Origin: Gemmatimonadota bacterium
Lineage (GTDB): Bacteria > JAAXHH01
Assembly (NCBI GenBank): GCA_009841265.1
Contig: VXMB01000014.1
Location: 417,490-481,489, forward strand
DNA: 64,000 nucleotides
Reading direction: 5' to 3'
Shown: positions 46,136-56,685 of the stretch, in pieces
Layout of the letters: every line of letters begins with the position of its first letter
How positions within the stretch are numbered: the stretch's first letter is position 1
Made by a program: the position numbers and the translations under genes
Notes under the pieces: model-generated
What the model saw: only the letters and a program-made list of their open reading frames with translations
Told to the model about the DNA's origin: nothing
Databases searched by the model: none

Positions 46136-46837
46136 TCAGGACAGCGTTGAGGGTCCTGAATCCGGTCGTACGCTCCGGGGATGGCTGGATTCAACCTGCA
46201 CCAACCGGTCTTCCTGCAGTACGTACCCGCTTAGCTGCCCGCCATAGATACATCCCGAATCCAGGCCGATCACGTAGGGGGAACCGTCTACCCGACGCTT
46301 GATCACAAGGCCACCGGGGGCGTCGTGGCCGAATATGACCAGCTTGCCGGATGGATCGTACGCGTCGTGCCATCGGGGTCCCACGATGCCGTCCACGGGC
46401 GGCCAAGTACGGATGACGAGAAACTCCTCCGTGGTCGTGCCGTTAAAGCCTTTTTCAGGATTGATGCCCGCGTGGACCAGCAGGAATTCAGGCTCGTCGA
46501 TCCAAAAGGGAAGGGATTCCAGCCAGGGGATCAGGTCGTCGGCGCATGGGGCGAGGGCTTCCAGGGTTTTAAGGGTATCGCGACTTCGAGTGGGGACCAC
46601 GGCGCCGGACAGGTGCCGGCGAAGCCGGTCCGCCAGGCGGTAGTCGTGGTTGCCGAGGACCATCCTCGCGCCCGTGTCCTGTATCAGTTTCCATACGTCG
46701 ATGGGATCAGGTCCCCTGCTGAAAGCATCGCCTGTCAGGTACAGGAGGTCCGTGTCCCGCTGGAATGCCAGTTTGGAAAGCAGGTGTTCGAATTCACGGG
46801 CGCAGCCGTGAATGTCGCCGATGAAGAGGGTTCGCAA
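46136..46837 (-). CDS. Calcineurin-type metallophosphoesterase
   Basis: A 233-residue phosphatase of the PPP/ApaH-like group. FIGDIHGC, TGDAFSRGPD, LGNHDYR and a later HAGINPE give the two-metal site. It could act on phosphoproteins or dinucleoside polyphosphates. A possible promoter (TTGACC-17-TTACCA) lies at 46949-46977 on the same strand. Confidence 0.87.
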   Translation of the reverse strand: MRTLFIGDIHGCAREFEHLLSKLAFQRDTDLLYLTGDAFSRGPDPIDVWKLIQDTGARMVLGNHDYRLADRLRRHLSGAVVPTRSRDTLKTLEALAPCADDLIPWLESLPFWIDEPEFLLVHAGINPEKGFNGTTTEEFLVIRTWPPVDGIVGPRWHDAYDPSGKLVIFGHDAPGGLVIKRRVDGSPYVIGLDSGCIYGGQLSGYVLQEDRLVQVESSHPRSVRPDSGPSTLS

Positions 46838-47052
46838 GGGGATTCAGAACTCCGGGACGATCGATAGACTGGCACGGACTGATGGCAACGACAGCCTTTG
46901 TGACACCTGCGGCAAAAAATGGAAGACTGTCAATCTCGTCATCCTGAATGGTAACCGTGAGACCGAAGGACGGTCAAGTGAATGAATCGCCCGGTAACGA
47001 TTGTACACCGTCCGTGTCTCTTCCGGGGATCGGACCATTGAGTTCCTTCCCT
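46838..47052. other. Non-coding gap upstream of metallophosphatase
   Basis: This stretch holds only the candidate minus-strand promoter at 46949-46977; no gene was seen. It borders the first 3' element of the lipoprotein cassettes. Confidence 0.4.
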
Positions 47053-47324
47053 GAATACAGAAAAGCCCCGTACCAGCAACGGGGCTTTTCTATTTTCGAG
47101 ACCGATCGCCCTTTTCAGTGGCCGTGGCTCCTACTCGGGACGAAAGGGAAGACGTAACGAGATGACCGACAATAATGCAGGGCGGAGTGAAGTTGATATG
47201 CCCTGTCGGGATAACTCCGGGGGCCATTCCGAAACGTGGCGGGCGACCCGCTCGCTGGAGCGAGCAGGCCGCTAGCCGCAGGACTCTGTCAGCGCCCTGT
47301 CTACGGGACCCGGATTATCCCGGA
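47053..47324 (-). other. Conserved structured 3' element, copy 1
   Basis: A block of about 270 bp immediately after the lipoprotein stop, repeated after all four paralogues. An outer stem joins TCGGGATAACTCCGGG (47206) to CCCGGATTATCCCGGA (47309). Inside is a hairpin at 47243-47272 with a GCTCGC-TGGA-GCGAGC core. It ends with the terminator. Confidence 0.75.
47061..47089 (-). terminator. Terminator of collagen-like lipoprotein gene 1
   Basis: AAAAGCCCCGT and ACGGGGCTTTT pair around a 7-nt loop. It works in both directions by sequence but lies at the end of the minus-strand transcript. Confidence 0.8.
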
Positions 47325-47348
47325 TTCCAAACTGGGCGGCTTCCTTCC

Positions 47349-48776
47349 CTATCCGCCACTGCCAGCCTTCGCCATAAACTTCACTTCGGCACGCTTTGGC
47401 GACGAATAATCTTCGTCAAACGTCACGAAAGCGGTTCCGGCTGCCAAGGCATTGCCTTGACCCACGACAGCGGCGCCACCGTTTATCGTCAACGCAACCT
47501 GTCCGCTAGCGTCAGTCGTCAGCATTCCAGGAACTGTCAATACCATAGCATCGGAGCTTGAAACGTCGACTGTAAGACCTGCTCCGACGGCCCGCCACAC
47601 CAATTGACCTAAGGTCGGGCTACCGGCGGTGGTATCAAGCACTCGGTGTTGCAGAGTGACGGTGATCACGATAGTTGCCGGCGTCGTTTCGGTGGTATCG
47701 GCCGTAGCTGTAAGGTCCGAATCGTCAGCCGTGCCATCATCATTGATGTCGTTATCGAAGTAACGCATAAATGGCGCATTTGCGGTACTCACGATAAGCT
47801 GTCTTTCAGGCTCTTCGACGGTGAAAACATTGATCGTGATCTCGTTGCTCTTTACGTCGCCGATACTCGCCGTGATCTTGGCCGTTCCGGCTGCATGCGT
47901 CTTGATCGTAGGCATTGCATTGTTCTTGTCGTCCACGGTCGCAACGCTCGTATTGTTACTCGACCAACTAAACTTTACGCCCAATACCTCATTACCGCTG
48001 TTAGTGGTCTTGTCATCGCCACTCGCGGCATCAAAGGCCGTAGCCGCGAGCATGACTTCGGTACCTTTGTTGACGGTTTCGGCGACGGTATCGTCGGCCG
48101 TCTTGATCACGATACCCTTCACTACATTATGTACCGCAAGATTAATGGAAATCTTGATACCGCGATCAACTGATTTAACGACAACCTTCGTGTCACCCCT
48201 TCTGACGCCGGTTATCATTGCTGAATTCGGCGCAGCGCCCGCTTCCACCGTAGCGAGGACGGGATCATCGACCTCAAAAGTGAATTCAGCGGGGACGACA
48301 CTGCCGTCCTGCGCAGCAGCAACGGCACTGAAAGTTATACTGCCGTCAACGAGAACGGCGGTATCTCGGGTTCTCAAGCCGGTTGCGTCATCAAACAGCG
48401 GGGCATTGTAACGACGAGCATCTTTCTTCGCTTCAGTACCCTCGAAAACGATGACGTGGTGAATAGCGGCCAGGATGTTACCAGGAAGATCACCCGGGAC
48501 CCCGGATTCACCAGGAGGACCCATTGGACCTTCAGGGCCAGTCGGACCAGCCGGACCCGCTGGACCAGCCGGACCTGCTTCACCGGTGTCGCCCTTCTCA
48601 CCCTGAGGGCCAGTCGCACCAGCCGGACCTGCCGGGCCCGTCGAACCCTGCGGACCAGCCGGACCTGACGGCCCTGCGACGCCGGCCGCGCCGGTCGGAC
48701 CAGCCGGACCTGTTTTGCCCTCGCATCCCATCAGGGACAGACCGAGGGCCAATACAGCAATTATGAGGTAATGCAT
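47349..48776 (-). CDS. Collagen-repeat lipoprotein with Ig-like domains, paralogue 1
   Basis: A 475-residue lipoprotein: signal peptide with lipobox LMGC (Cys18), then about 25 Gly-X-Y triplets (20-95, rich in GPAGPA and GEKGD), a conserved [15 protein letters not shown] segment, and beta-rich BIG2-like repeats (such as [17 protein letters not shown] and [17 protein letters not shown]). It should be anchored in the outer membrane, with a triple-helical stalk that would make it a trimer. The start follows GGGAGAAAAC. It is closest to paralogue 4. Confidence 0.85.
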   Translation of the reverse strand: MHYLIIAVLALGLSLMGCEGKTGPAGPTGAAGVAGPSGPAGPQGSTGPAGPAGATGPQGEKGDTGEAGPAGPAGPAGPTGPEGPMGPPGESGVPGDLPGNILAAIHHVIVFEGTEAKKDARRYNAPLFDDATGLRTRDTAVLVDGSITFSAVAAAQDGSVVPAEFTFEVDDPVLATVEAGAAPNSAMITGVRRGDTKVVVKSVDRGIKISINLAVHNVVKGIVIKTADDTVAETVNKGTEVMLAATAFDAASGDDKTTNSGNEVLGVKFSWSSNNTSVATVDDKNNAMPTIKTHAAGTAKITASIGDVKSNEITINVFTVEEPERQLIVSTANAPFMRYFDNDINDDGTADDSDLTATADTTETTPATIVITVTLQHRVLDTTAGSPTLGQLVWRAVGAGLTVDVSSSDAMVLTVPGMLTTDASGQVALTINGGAAVVGQGNALAAGTAFVTFDEDYSSPKRAEVKFMAKAGSGG

Positions 48777-49000
48777 TGTTTTCTCCCGATTATGGAATCA
48801 CTACTAAAAGGAATGACGAAATCCCAGACTGACCTATATCGCCTCCTTTCCCGCGATTTGATCGGTTAACTGATTTACAAGCTCAAGACTGCCAAATCGG
48901 ACTTCAGGACTGCGCTGATTTCGGGCCGCGCTTCGACCGCTATTAGGGACTTTTCCCCATAAATATGATTAGATTGAGCAGCGGAGATGGGTTGGCCGAC
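48777..49000 (-). promoter_or_regulatory. Conserved leader of lipoprotein gene 1
   Basis: Two blocks are shared by all four leaders: TATATCGCCTCCTTTCCCG (48835-48853, plus strand) and TAAATATGATTAGATTGAGC (48960-48979). The second, AT-rich on the minus strand, is the likely promoter region. Between 49001 and 49127 only degenerate G-rich repeats were noticed. Confidence 0.55.
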
Positions 49001-49127
49001 TCGTCCCAAATCGGAAGAATATGAGTGCTACCTGCTGTTATTGCTTTGGGTGTGTAATAGGTACGTCCGGTGGGATCAGCTATGGCGGGTAGGAGAAAAC
49101 GAGGATATTGGACTAGGTAAGGTCGCT

Positions 49128-49397
49128 GAATATAGAAAAGCCCCGTTAACCGCAACGGGGCTTTCCTTTTTCAGGTTCGATCGCTCTTTCAGTGGCCGTG
49201 GCTCCTACTCGAGGCGATCGGGAAGACGTAACGAGATGACCGACAATAATGCAGGGCGGAATGCAGCTTGTATGCCCTGTCGGGATAACTCCGGGGGCCA
49301 TTCCGAAACTTGGCTGGCGACCCGCTCGCTGGAGCGAGCAGGCCGCGAGCCGCAGGACTCTGTCAGCGCCCTGTCTACGGGACCCGGATTATCCCGA
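49128..49397 (-). other. Conserved structured 3' element, copy 2
   Basis: Nearly the same as copy 1. Outer stem arms are at 49280-49295 and 49383-49397 and the inner hairpin at 49317-49346. It begins 3 bp after the stop of paralogue 2. Confidence 0.75.
49137..49164 (-). terminator. Terminator of lipoprotein gene 2
   Basis: AAAGCCCCGTT and AACGGGGCTTT pair around a 6-nt loop. Confidence 0.8.
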
Positions 49398-49399
49398 GG

Positions 49400-50746
49400 T
49401 TAGGGTTTGGCAACTTCCAACACGAACTGCGCGGGGTTCTCTGCATCAGGATGGCTCACGCTGATGAGGGCTTTCCCGTATTTACCCCTTGTCTCGTTTG
49501 TAGCTGAGGCGGGCCTTACGAGCGCATCCGCTAACGTAACGGTTACATCGACGACATTCCCATCACCTGCTGCGGCTGCGATGCCAGCAGTAGTTAATAC
49601 TCGATCACTCTCGACTGTGATTACGAAATCGCCCGGAGTCGGAGTAGCCACTTCGTCACCAACATCATTGGTGGAAGAACCGACAGCATAAAGCAGCAGC
49701 AACTCAAACGTTACTGTAGCTTCCGAGATAGTACCATCGGCGGCGGGAAAGTTAAGCCGGTTACCTTCGTCGTCTGTGTCAGTGGTCTGTGTAACAGTTA
49801 CCTTATCCGTGGTATTGCCTACGGGTTGTATAGTACGAGTATATATGCCGCTGGGAGTCACAGTTACATCCCGCCAGTCACTGTTTTTCCCTCCCGACGA
49901 AGCCCTGATTCGTGTATCGCCATCTGAAACGCCGGTCACCACCCCTTTCTTAGCGTCTACCTTGGCAATGCTGGGATCTTCACTCTCCCAAGTTACGATC
50001 GCGTTGGCGGTTATATCCTCGTCATCAGCATTGATGACTTTAGCCTTCCACGTTACAGAGAAACCGACAGGGAGGGTTTGGGTACCGCTGGCAATCGTAA
50101 CCTTCTTCACCGCTTCCAAAACGTCGACGTTGATGTTAATCGCTATTCCACGACCCACAACAGTTACTTTGATCGTGGCATCTCCGTGCTCTAGCGCCTC
50201 AATTTCACCGTCCTCTGTGACCGTAGCGGTCACAGGATCGGTAGACGAGTAAGCAACCTCGATACCAGGGATCGGGTTCCCGTCCTGCGAAGCGACCTTA
50301 ACCGCTAATTGCCTCGTTTCCCCTACTGGCAACATGAAGGACAGCTTCTTTTTATCTGCTGACCCATCATCCTTGAAATCCGGGCCCGCGTACGTAACGG
50401 CACCAGTCTTTTCCCCGTCGTCATCCAAGTAGCCGATAACGATGTGATGAACCTGCGTCAGAATTCCACCGGGGATATCGCCGGGGTCGGGCAACGTAGC
50501 ATCCATACCGTCTTCACCCGGATCGCCTTTGTCACCCTTCTCACCCTGCGGACCTGCCGGACCCTGAGCACCATCAGCGCCAGCCGGACCTGCCGGACCC
50601 TGCGGACCGGTATTACCCTGCGGACCAGCCTGACCACTCGGACCCGCCGGGCCACTCGGACCACTCGGACCCGCCGGACCGGTCTTACCCTCGCATCCCA
50701 TCAGGGACAAACCGAAGGCCAATACAGCAATTATGAGGTAGTGCAT
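49400..50746 (-). CDS. Collagen-repeat lipoprotein with Ig-like domains, paralogue 2
   Basis: A 448-residue lipoprotein with the same signal peptide and Cys18, about 20 Gly-X-Y triplets (rich in GPQGPA and [12 protein letters not shown]), the linker segment [11 protein letters not shown], then BIG2-like domains ([34 protein letters not shown]). The start at 50746 is preferred over an in-frame ATG 30 bp upstream because GGGAG lies between them. The C-terminal third differs from the other copies. Confidence 0.85.
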   Translation of the reverse strand: MHYLIIAVLAFGLSLMGCEGKTGPAGPSGPSGPAGPSGQAGPQGNTGPQGPAGPAGADGAQGPAGPQGEKGDKGDPGEDGMDATLPDPGDIPGGILTQVHHIVIGYLDDDGEKTGAVTYAGPDFKDDGSADKKKLSFMLPVGETRQLAVKVASQDGNPIPGIEVAYSSTDPVTATVTEDGEIEALEHGDATIKVTVVGRGIAININVDVLEAVKKVTIASGTQTLPVGFSVTWKAKVINADDEDITANAIVTWESEDPSIAKVDAKKGVVTGVSDGDTRIRASSGGKNSDWRDVTVTPSGIYTRTIQPVGNTTDKVTVTQTTDTDDEGNRLNFPAADGTISEATVTFELLLLYAVGSSTNDVGDEVATPTPGDFVITVESDRVLTTAGIAAAAGDGNVVDVTVTLADALVRPASATNETRGKYGKALISVSHPDAENPAQFVLEVAKP

Positions 50747-50975
50747 TGTTTTCTCCCGATTATGGAAACACTTCAAAAGGAATGACGAAGATACGAAACG
50801 GACCTATATCGCCTCCTTTCCCGCGAATGATCGGCTGACTAAAATGCAAGACTCAATACTTCTGATTACGGACTTCAAGACTGCTCAGGTTTCTGGCCAC
50901 GTTCAGGGACTTTTCACCATAAATATGAATAGATTGAGCAGCGGAGATGGGTTGGCCGACTCGTCCCAAATCGGA
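50747..50975 (-). promoter_or_regulatory. Conserved leader of lipoprotein gene 2
   Basis: Shared blocks lie at 50805-50823 and 50920-50939. The following 40 bp (ending in CTCGTCCCAAATCGG) is nearly identical to leader 1, showing recent duplication. Bases 50976-51154 carry degenerate repeats like GGGTACGTCAGGC and no gene. Confidence 0.55.
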
Positions 50976-51154
50976 TTAAAGCAGACACCACAACTGTTCT
51001 GTACTAGGGGTCTAAATCGGGTACGTCAGGCAGGATCGGGTACGGTCGGTAAGGGAGAAACAGGGTAGGGGTGAGAGTTGATAGGTGAGGTGTAAAACCA
51101 ACAGTTGGTCGAAGTTGCCGCGATCCATCATACCTAACGTCAGGGTGAATTGGC

Positions 51155-51183
51155 TTGAGTCGGCTTCTTACTCGGCGTATATT
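51155..51183 (+). promoter_or_regulatory. Sigma-70-like promoter for ketosynthase-like gene
   Basis: TTGAGT, a 17-bp spacer and TATATT lie about 70 bp before the GTG start at 51254. Confidence 0.55.
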
Positions 51184-51253
51184 GACGGGGCTGTAAGACC
51201 GTAGCGGTCATCGGTAGGTACCGGCGGGTTCACCGTCTTCAACGAGGTTCGAC

Positions 51254-52828
51254 GTGCGCAGAATCGGCATCTTCGGATGGGGCATCGTGGCCCCCCGTTC
51301 GCCCAACATGGAAGCCTTTGCCCGCAACCTGGAGCAATCGGAAAGCTGGCTGGCGCCATTCGACGGGTTCGGTCCGAACAACTTCCTGGTGGGCGAGCCC
51401 GATTTCGACTTCCGGGACTACCGGTCCTGGATCGACGCCCGGTTTCCGTCGAACCGGTACCCCCGCCTGGTCGACAAGATGGATCCCACCACGCTGCACG
51501 CGATCGGGGCCTTCATCCAGTCGCTGGGACAGAACCCGGGTCTGGAGGAGGAACTCCAGGCGCTGGGAACGTCCGCCCACGTATACATCGGCACCGGCGT
51601 CGGCAACATCCCCACCATCAGCCGGATCAGCATGGAGCTGTACCGGGCCCAGCGTGCATGGGACCATTTCTGGGGTTCGGCAGAACGGAACGCCCGGCTT
51701 CGCGCCTATCTCACCCGGCACGACGACGAAGGCGTGGACGAAGCCATGCCGCCCCACCCGGAGACCGCGCCGTCTGCGAAGCGAGACCAGGCCGAAGAAA
51801 CCTGGAACGCCTACTGGACGTCCCAGTCGGAGGAACTAAGGTCGTACCTGGAGACCCTCGCCGAGATCGAGGGGATGAACGTCGAGGGGACCGTCGAGTC
51901 CGGCAAGATGAAGCTCATTCGCGATAAGCAGCGCCGGAAACACCAGCTGCAGGATGAATGGGGCGCGCCCGAGCCGCCGTGGGAATGCGTTTCGGCCGAC
52001 CTGATCTGGAATATCCACAACACGCCCGCGTCGCAGGTGACCATGATGGGGCAGATTCACGGCCTGTCACTGGCGCCCGTGGCCGCCTGCTCGACCTTCG
52101 GCGTGTGCCTCAAGCTCGGGATGGACGCCATCCGGCGCGGCGAGGCAAAGGCCGTGGTCGTCGGCGCCACGGACCCGCCCCCCACGTCCCTGTTGGTAGG
52201 CGCATTCTACCGTGCCCGCGTATCCGCCGCCGACGGCGCTGTGTCCAAGCCCCTGACCGGGCTCCGCGGCACCCACGTATCGGGCGGATCCGTACTCTGG
52301 ATCATCGGTGACTGGGACTACATGACCGAAAAGGGGTTCAGCCCTGTTGGGATGGAACCCCTGGCCGTGGGCGTCAGCTCTGACGCCGACCATATCATCA
52401 CGCCGTCGAAGGAAGGACCGCGGTTAGCCGTCGGCCAGGCCATCGAAGACGCCCGCGTTTCCGCCGGCGACATCGCCTCGTGGGATCTGCACGCCACGGC
52501 GACACCCGGCGATTTCCTGGAAATGGAGAACCTGCTCGAAATGGTGCCCGGCTCCGTGACGGTCACCGCGCGGAAAGGCACCTTCGGTCACGGCATGAGC
52601 GCCGGCGGAGGATGGGAACTGACGGCACAATATCTCGGGTACGCGCGGGGCGCCCTATACCCCACGCCCCTCTCCCGCGACGAGGTGAATCCGGAGATCG
52701 AAAGCCTGCACAACCGGTTCGTCTACGACACCTCGTGCCCACCTCCCGACGGCATTGCCGGCAAGCTGTCCATGGGGATCGGGGGCATCAACGCCTGCGT
52801 CATCTCCAGGCCGCTGCGGGATGAGTGA
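51254..52828 (+). CDS. Divergent beta-ketoacyl synthase-like protein
   Basis: A 524-residue thiolase-fold protein. The nucleophile Cys279 is in VAACSTFGVC. The two histidines fall at His413 (DLHATATPGD, in place of HGTGT) and His446 (GTFGHGMSAGGG), so the Cys-His-His triad is kept. A charged insert of about 100 residues (about 155-250) separates the N-terminal strands from the nucleophile. It probably condenses acyl thioesters; no acyl carrier protein is near. It starts with GTG and ends just before the shared hairpin at 52866. Confidence 0.82.
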   Translation: MRRIGIFGWGIVAPRSPNMEAFARNLEQSESWLAPFDGFGPNNFLVGEPDFDFRDYRSWIDARFPSNRYPRLVDKMDPTTLHAIGAFIQSLGQNPGLEEELQALGTSAHVYIGTGVGNIPTISRISMELYRAQRAWDHFWGSAERNARLRAYLTRHDDEGVDEAMPPHPETAPSAKRDQAEETWNAYWTSQSEELRSYLETLAEIEGMNVEGTVESGKMKLIRDKQRRKHQLQDEWGAPEPPWECVSADLIWNIHNTPASQVTMMGQIHGLSLAPVAACSTFGVCLKLGMDAIRRGEAKAVVVGATDPPPTSLLVGAFYRARVSAADGAVSKPLTGLRGTHVSGGSVLWIIGDWDYMTEKGFSPVGMEPLAVGVSSDADHIITPSKEGPRLAVGQAIEDARVSAGDIASWDLHATATPGDFLEMENLLEMVPGSVTVTARKGTFGHGMSAGGGWELTAQYLGYARGALYPTPLSRDEVNPEIESLHNRFVYDTSCPPPDGIAGKLSMGIGGINACVISRPLRDE

Positions 52829-52857
52829 CGGCGTAATCGGCTCAGTTAATTCCGGTG

Positions 52858-53133
52858 GAATACAGAAAAGCCCCGTGAACCGCAACGGGGCTTTTCCTTT
52901 TTTGCAGGACCGATCGCCCTTTTCAGTGGCCGATGGCTCCTACTCGGGGCGAACGGGAAGTTGTAACGAGATGACCGAACAAATGCAGGGCGGGATGCTT
53001 GATGCGTATGCCCTGTCGGGATAACTTCCGGGGGTCACTCGAAACGTGACCTGCGACCTGCTCGCTGGAGCAAGCAGGTCGCTGGCCGCAGGACTCTGTC
53101 AGTGCCCTGTCTACGGGACCCGGATTATCCCGA
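52858..53133 (-). other. Conserved structured 3' element, copy 3
   Basis: Outer stem arms are at 53016-53032 and 53119-53133 and the inner hairpin at 53053-53082. Here GCGACCTGCT pairs perfectly with AGCAGGTCGC where copies 1 and 2 have two mismatches. It begins 3 bp after the stop of paralogue 3. Confidence 0.75.
52866..52895. terminator. Shared bidirectional terminator of lipoprotein gene 3 and ketosynthase-like gene
   Basis: AAAAGCCCCGT and ACGGGGCTTTT with a T-run on both sides lie between converging genes. Confidence 0.8.
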
Positions 53134-53135
53134 TG

Positions 53136-54521
53136 TTATTCCGGCGCGTCTTTGACTGTGATGGTAAACAACAAACGCGCCTCTCTCGCTCCAATAGCCC
53201 TTAATGAAACGAACGTATTGTACGTTCCCGCCTTGATGCCAGCAGGAACATCGGCCACGGTAACTGTCACGGCAACGGTACCATCGGCGTTCGCCGCTGC
53301 CGCTGCCGCTCCTACTGCCGGATTTACTTGCGCTGCCGCGGGATCAGTGGTGGCAGGAGTTCCGGCAACAGCCGTACCAGGACTAACTGTCAAAGCCCAC
53401 GCGGTAATCAAGTCGTTGGATACCACATCGCGGAGATTGACGTTAAACACGGTATCATGAGTCCCATTTCCATCTGGGTCGGTGGCATCTGTGAAACCAG
53501 CTGTTTCCAATCCTCTATCCCAAACAAATGCATTTCCATTGTTGGAGGAACCGGGATCGATAACTCTCGTGATTCTCTGTCCGGTGACTACCACGCTGAT
53601 ACTACCGCTCACGCCTTCGGCTGTCGCCATAATCTCGGCGCTGCCAGAGCCCTTCCCGGTGATCATGGCATACTGACCCATACCCTTCACCTTCTTATTA
53701 TCCATAGGGTCTTTTGTCACGGCTACTGTGGCAACGGATCCGTCGGAGCTTGACCAGGACCAGTTAGAACGTAGCTCAACTACTTCGTCATCCTCATCAT
53801 GGGCCACGGCGGTTATTTCATTCATATACGTCTCGCCTGCCGCCAAGTTGAGATTACTTGGCCCAGCACCTTCACCAACCATGAAAACGATCGCATCGAT
53901 AGGTTTGGTAACTGTGACAGTGAGCTTACCGGAGATACCGGCCAACTCCGACTCAGCCGTGACTACGGCCGAACCGGCCCCGACGGCGGTGATCATTCCA
54001 TCTTCCAGAGTGATGGCTTCGTCGTCATTCTTGGTTATGGCCAGCGCAACAGGGATACCATCAAGGACCTTCTCACTCTGTGCGCGGGCTGCGGCTACAA
54101 TCATAACATCCTCACCGACCCTCATAGTGGTCGAGACGCCGCCCGTCGCGTTTTCCTTATCCCCGTCGCCTACCTTTATGGCGATGTGGTGCGCTTGCGC
54201 CAACTGGATGGGATCAATGCCACCGGTGTCCGGAATACCTGCCGGACCCTGCGGGCCTTCGGGACCTGCCGGGCCTGGTTCACCCGGGTCACCCTTTTCA
54301 CCCTGCGGACCTGCCGGACCAGACTCACCCTGCGGACCTTGAGCACCATCAGCGCCTGCTGGGCCTGCCGGGCCTGACGGACCCGTCGAGCCCTGCGGAC
54401 CTGCCGGACCCGCCGGACCTGCGGAGCCCGCCGGACCTGTCGGACCCGCCGGACCCGTCTTACCTTCGCATCCCATCAGGGACAGACCGAAGGCCAATAC
54501 AGCAATTATGAGGTAGTGCAT
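53136..54521 (-). CDS. Collagen-repeat lipoprotein with Ig-like domains, paralogue 3
   Basis: A 461-residue lipoprotein with the common signal peptide, about 26 Gly-X-Y triplets, the linker [12 protein letters not shown], and Ig-like repeats ([50 protein letters not shown]). The C-terminal domain has an Ala-rich stretch ([19 protein letters not shown]). The start at 54521 has the same GGGAG site as the other copies. Confidence 0.85.
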   Translation of the reverse strand: MHYLIIAVLAFGLSLMGCEGKTGPAGPTGPAGSAGPAGPAGPQGSTGPSGPAGPAGADGAQGPQGESGPAGPQGEKGDPGEPGPAGPEGPQGPAGIPDTGGIDPIQLAQAHHIAIKVGDGDKENATGGVSTTMRVGEDVMIVAAARAQSEKVLDGIPVALAITKNDDEAITLEDGMITAVGAGSAVVTAESELAGISGKLTVTVTKPIDAIVFMVGEGAGPSNLNLAAGETYMNEITAVAHDEDDEVVELRSNWSWSSSDGSVATVAVTKDPMDNKKVKGMGQYAMITGKGSGSAEIMATAEGVSGSISVVVTGQRITRVIDPGSSNNGNAFVWDRGLETAGFTDATDPDGNGTHDTVFNVNLRDVVSNDLITAWALTVSPGTAVAGTPATTDPAAAQVNPAVGAAAAAANADGTVAVTVTVADVPAGIKAGTYNTFVSLRAIGAREARLLFTITVKDAPE

Positions 54522-54725
54522 TGTTTTCTCCCGATTATGGAAATTCTGCAAAAAGGAACGACGAAAATACGAAACTGACCTATATCGCCTCCTTTCCCGC
54601 GAATTGATCGGTTGACTGATTTACAAGCTCAAGACTTCTGATTACGGACTTCAAGGCTGCTCGGATTTCGGACCTTATCTTCGGACTTTTCACTTTAAAT
54701 ATGAGTAGATTGAGCATCGTGAATC
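54522..54725 (-). promoter_or_regulatory. Conserved leader of lipoprotein gene 3
   Basis: Shared blocks lie at 54581-54599 and 54696-54715. The remaining bases up to 54995 hold degenerate repeats near 54780-54845 and an inverted repeat GGCTCC...GGAGCC (54908-54960); no gene was found. Confidence 0.5.
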
Positions 54726-54995
54726 GCCTGGCTTCCTCGTTCGAAAACTGCTGGAGATAGACGCCATGCGCGGTTTCGTGCTGGGGGTACGGATTGGTTA
54801 GGTCGGGTGGGATCCGGAGGTATGTCAGGTGTGGGAAAACGAAGTAGGAGGATAGATGGGTCGATCGACTACAGACGAAGTTGACATGTCTTAGTCGAAA
54901 TGAAAAAGGCTCCCCGGTTCATCGGGCGTGTACGCCACCCAAAAATGAACACAAGGAGCCCTATGATGAGGAAAGCGGCGGGAGTTACGTCGTAG

Positions 54996-55286
54996 CATAC
55001 AGGAAAGCCCCGTACCTGCAACGGGGCTTTCCTTAACTTGGGACCGATCGCCCTTTTCAGTGGCCGTGGCTCCTACTCAGGGCGAACGGGAAGACGTTCC
55101 AAGGTGACCTGATACAAATGCCAGGACGAGTATGTCTGAGAAGCTATCTTGCCACACTGTCCCGTCAGGATAATGCCGGGAGCCACCCTTGAACTTGGCT
55201 GGCGACCTTCGCTTTGGTGGCTTGGGCCGCCAGCCCATTACTCAGGATTCTTCAGCACCCTGGCTACGGGCCCGGATTATCCCTGA
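54996..55286 (-). other. Conserved structured 3' element, copy 4 (most diverged)
   Basis: Outer stem TCAGGATAATGCCGGG (55165-55180) with CCCGGATTATCCCTGA (55271-55286) shows a G-C to A-U change relative to the other copies. The inner hairpin is rebuilt as GGCTGGCG/CGCCAGCC (55197-55235). It begins 5 bp after the stop of paralogue 4. Confidence 0.7.
55002..55032 (-). terminator. Terminator of lipoprotein gene 4
   Basis: GGAAAGCCCCGT pairs perfectly with ACGGGGCTTTCC, a compensated variant of the other three hairpins. Confidence 0.8.
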
Positions 55287-55290
55287 GTCC

Positions 55291-56685
55291 TTATCCTCCG
55301 GTTGCCAGCTTTAAAAACTTAACCGTCACATAAATATCGTCAGCATAGGCGCTGCTGATCTTCACGCGAGCAGTCACGTCCTCAGTGCCATCGCTCTTGG
55401 CTGTTCCAGCTGTGGTGTTGGTGGGGATCACACCTGCGGCGATTCCACTAGAGGCAGCGGTATCGGCAGAAATGTCCAACGTTAGCACATCCGTATCGAT
55501 ACTGTCGAAGTCCACATTGATTTCACTATCAACGTTCACCCAAGCAGCTTCACCGGCGTTATTTGTTCCGTACTCCTGCAAACGGACGTTGACGGTGATA
55601 TCGGCGTCGAGCACGGTTTCATTCGTGTCTGCAGTCGTCGTATCATCAGCCGTAGTGACGGTAGCTTCGTGAGGCGTGTTGAACACCACACGCAGACGCC
55701 TCTGGGGAGTCTCGATGTCGAACACCTCGACTTCTATCTCGTTGCTCTTAACATCACCGATCTTCGCCTGAATCTTGGCTTTTCCGGATTTATGCGTCTT
55801 GATCGTAGGCATATCATTCGGACTATCGGCATCAATGGTCGCAACGCTGGAGTTCGAAGTGGTCCAAGTAAAGGTCACGCCCGAAACCGGCGTACCCTCC
55901 TTGCCTTCATCGTCGGTCTGCTTGGCGTCCAGGGCCGTGGCCATAATCATGACATCAGTGCCTTTTTGGACAGGGAACGTTTCATCGGTTTCAATTACGA
56001 TGCCCTTGACCGCGTTGTGCACACCAAGAGGTATCTCGATCTTGATGCCACGATCAGTAGCTTTCACGATGAATTTGGTCGAGTTCCCCCCTCTGTCACC
56101 CGTGACCGTCCATTCTCCCGCCTCGACCTCTTCCACTGATGCAACGACAGGATCATCCACTTCAGCCGTAAACATCACTGGAACGATACTTCCGTCCTGA
56201 GCTAAGGCGACGGCACTGAATGTCAAAGTGCCATCCTTGAGTACGTTGGCATCACGTATTTTGTCGTCTGCATCGTCGGCGTCGCCTTTGAAGTCCTTCG
56301 AGGCAAAGAATTTACGAGCATCTTCTTTCTTTTCGTTGCCTTCAAATACGACGACGTGGTGAACGGCTGCCAGAATGTTGCCAGGCAGATCGGACGGGAT
56401 CCCGGCTTCACCCGGCGGACCCATGTCACCCTTCTCGCCCTTCTCACCCGGAGGACCTGGGTCACCCTTCTCGCCCTTCTCACCCGGAGGACCTGGGTCG
56501 CCCTTCTCACCTTGCGGGCCTTCAGGACCTGTGGCTCCAGCCGGACCCGTCGAACCCTGCGGGCCAGCTGGCCCTGCCGGACCGGCAACGCCAGCCGCAC
56601 CGGTCGGACCCGCCGGACCTGTCTTGCCTTCGCAACCCAACATGGACAGCGCGAAGGCCAATACAGCAATTATGAGGTAATGCAT
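55291..56685 (-). CDS. Collagen-repeat lipoprotein with Ig-like domains, paralogue 4
   Basis: A 464-residue lipoprotein with Cys18, about 25 Gly-X-Y triplets that include repeated [12 protein letters not shown] units, the [15 protein letters not shown] linker, and BIG2-like domains ([37 protein letters not shown]) close to paralogue 1. The collagen part repeats at 12-residue spacing, which suggests expansion by slippage. Confidence 0.85.
   Translation of the reverse strand: MHYLIIAVLAFALSMLGCEGKTGPAGPTGAAGVAGPAGPAGPQGSTGPAGATGPEGPQGEKGDPGPPGEKGEKGDPGPPGEKGEKGDMGPPGEAGIPSDLPGNILAAVHHVVVFEGNEKKEDARKFFASKDFKGDADDADDKIRDANVLKDGTLTFSAVALAQDGSIVPVMFTAEVDDPVVASVEEVEAGEWTVTGDRGGNSTKFIVKATDRGIKIEIPLGVHNAVKGIVIETDETFPVQKGTDVMIMATALDAKQTDDEGKEGTPVSGVTFTWTTSNSSVATIDADSPNDMPTIKTHKSGKAKIQAKIGDVKSNEIEVEVFDIETPQRRLRVVFNTPHEATVTTADDTTTADTNETVLDADITVNVRLQEYGTNNAGEAAWVNVDSEINVDFDSIDTDVLTLDISADTAASSGIAAGVIPTNTTAGTAKSDGTEDVTARVKISSAYADDIYVTVKFLKLATGG

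Noticed and set aside
47053..47324. Cobalamin riboswitch or other known riboswitch
   Set aside because: A GCCACTG-like string is present, but the other conserved boxes and a downstream regulated gene are missing; the element lies after, not before, the genes.
48835..48853. Leader peptide in the lipoprotein 5' region
   Set aside because: AAAGGAGG is present on the transcript strand but no start codon follows at suitable distance in any of the four copies.
53728..54342. Plus-strand frame opposite the collagen repeats
   Set aside because: Gly-Pro codons read backwards produce long open frames; the lipoprotein strand has signal peptide, ribosome site and paralogues.
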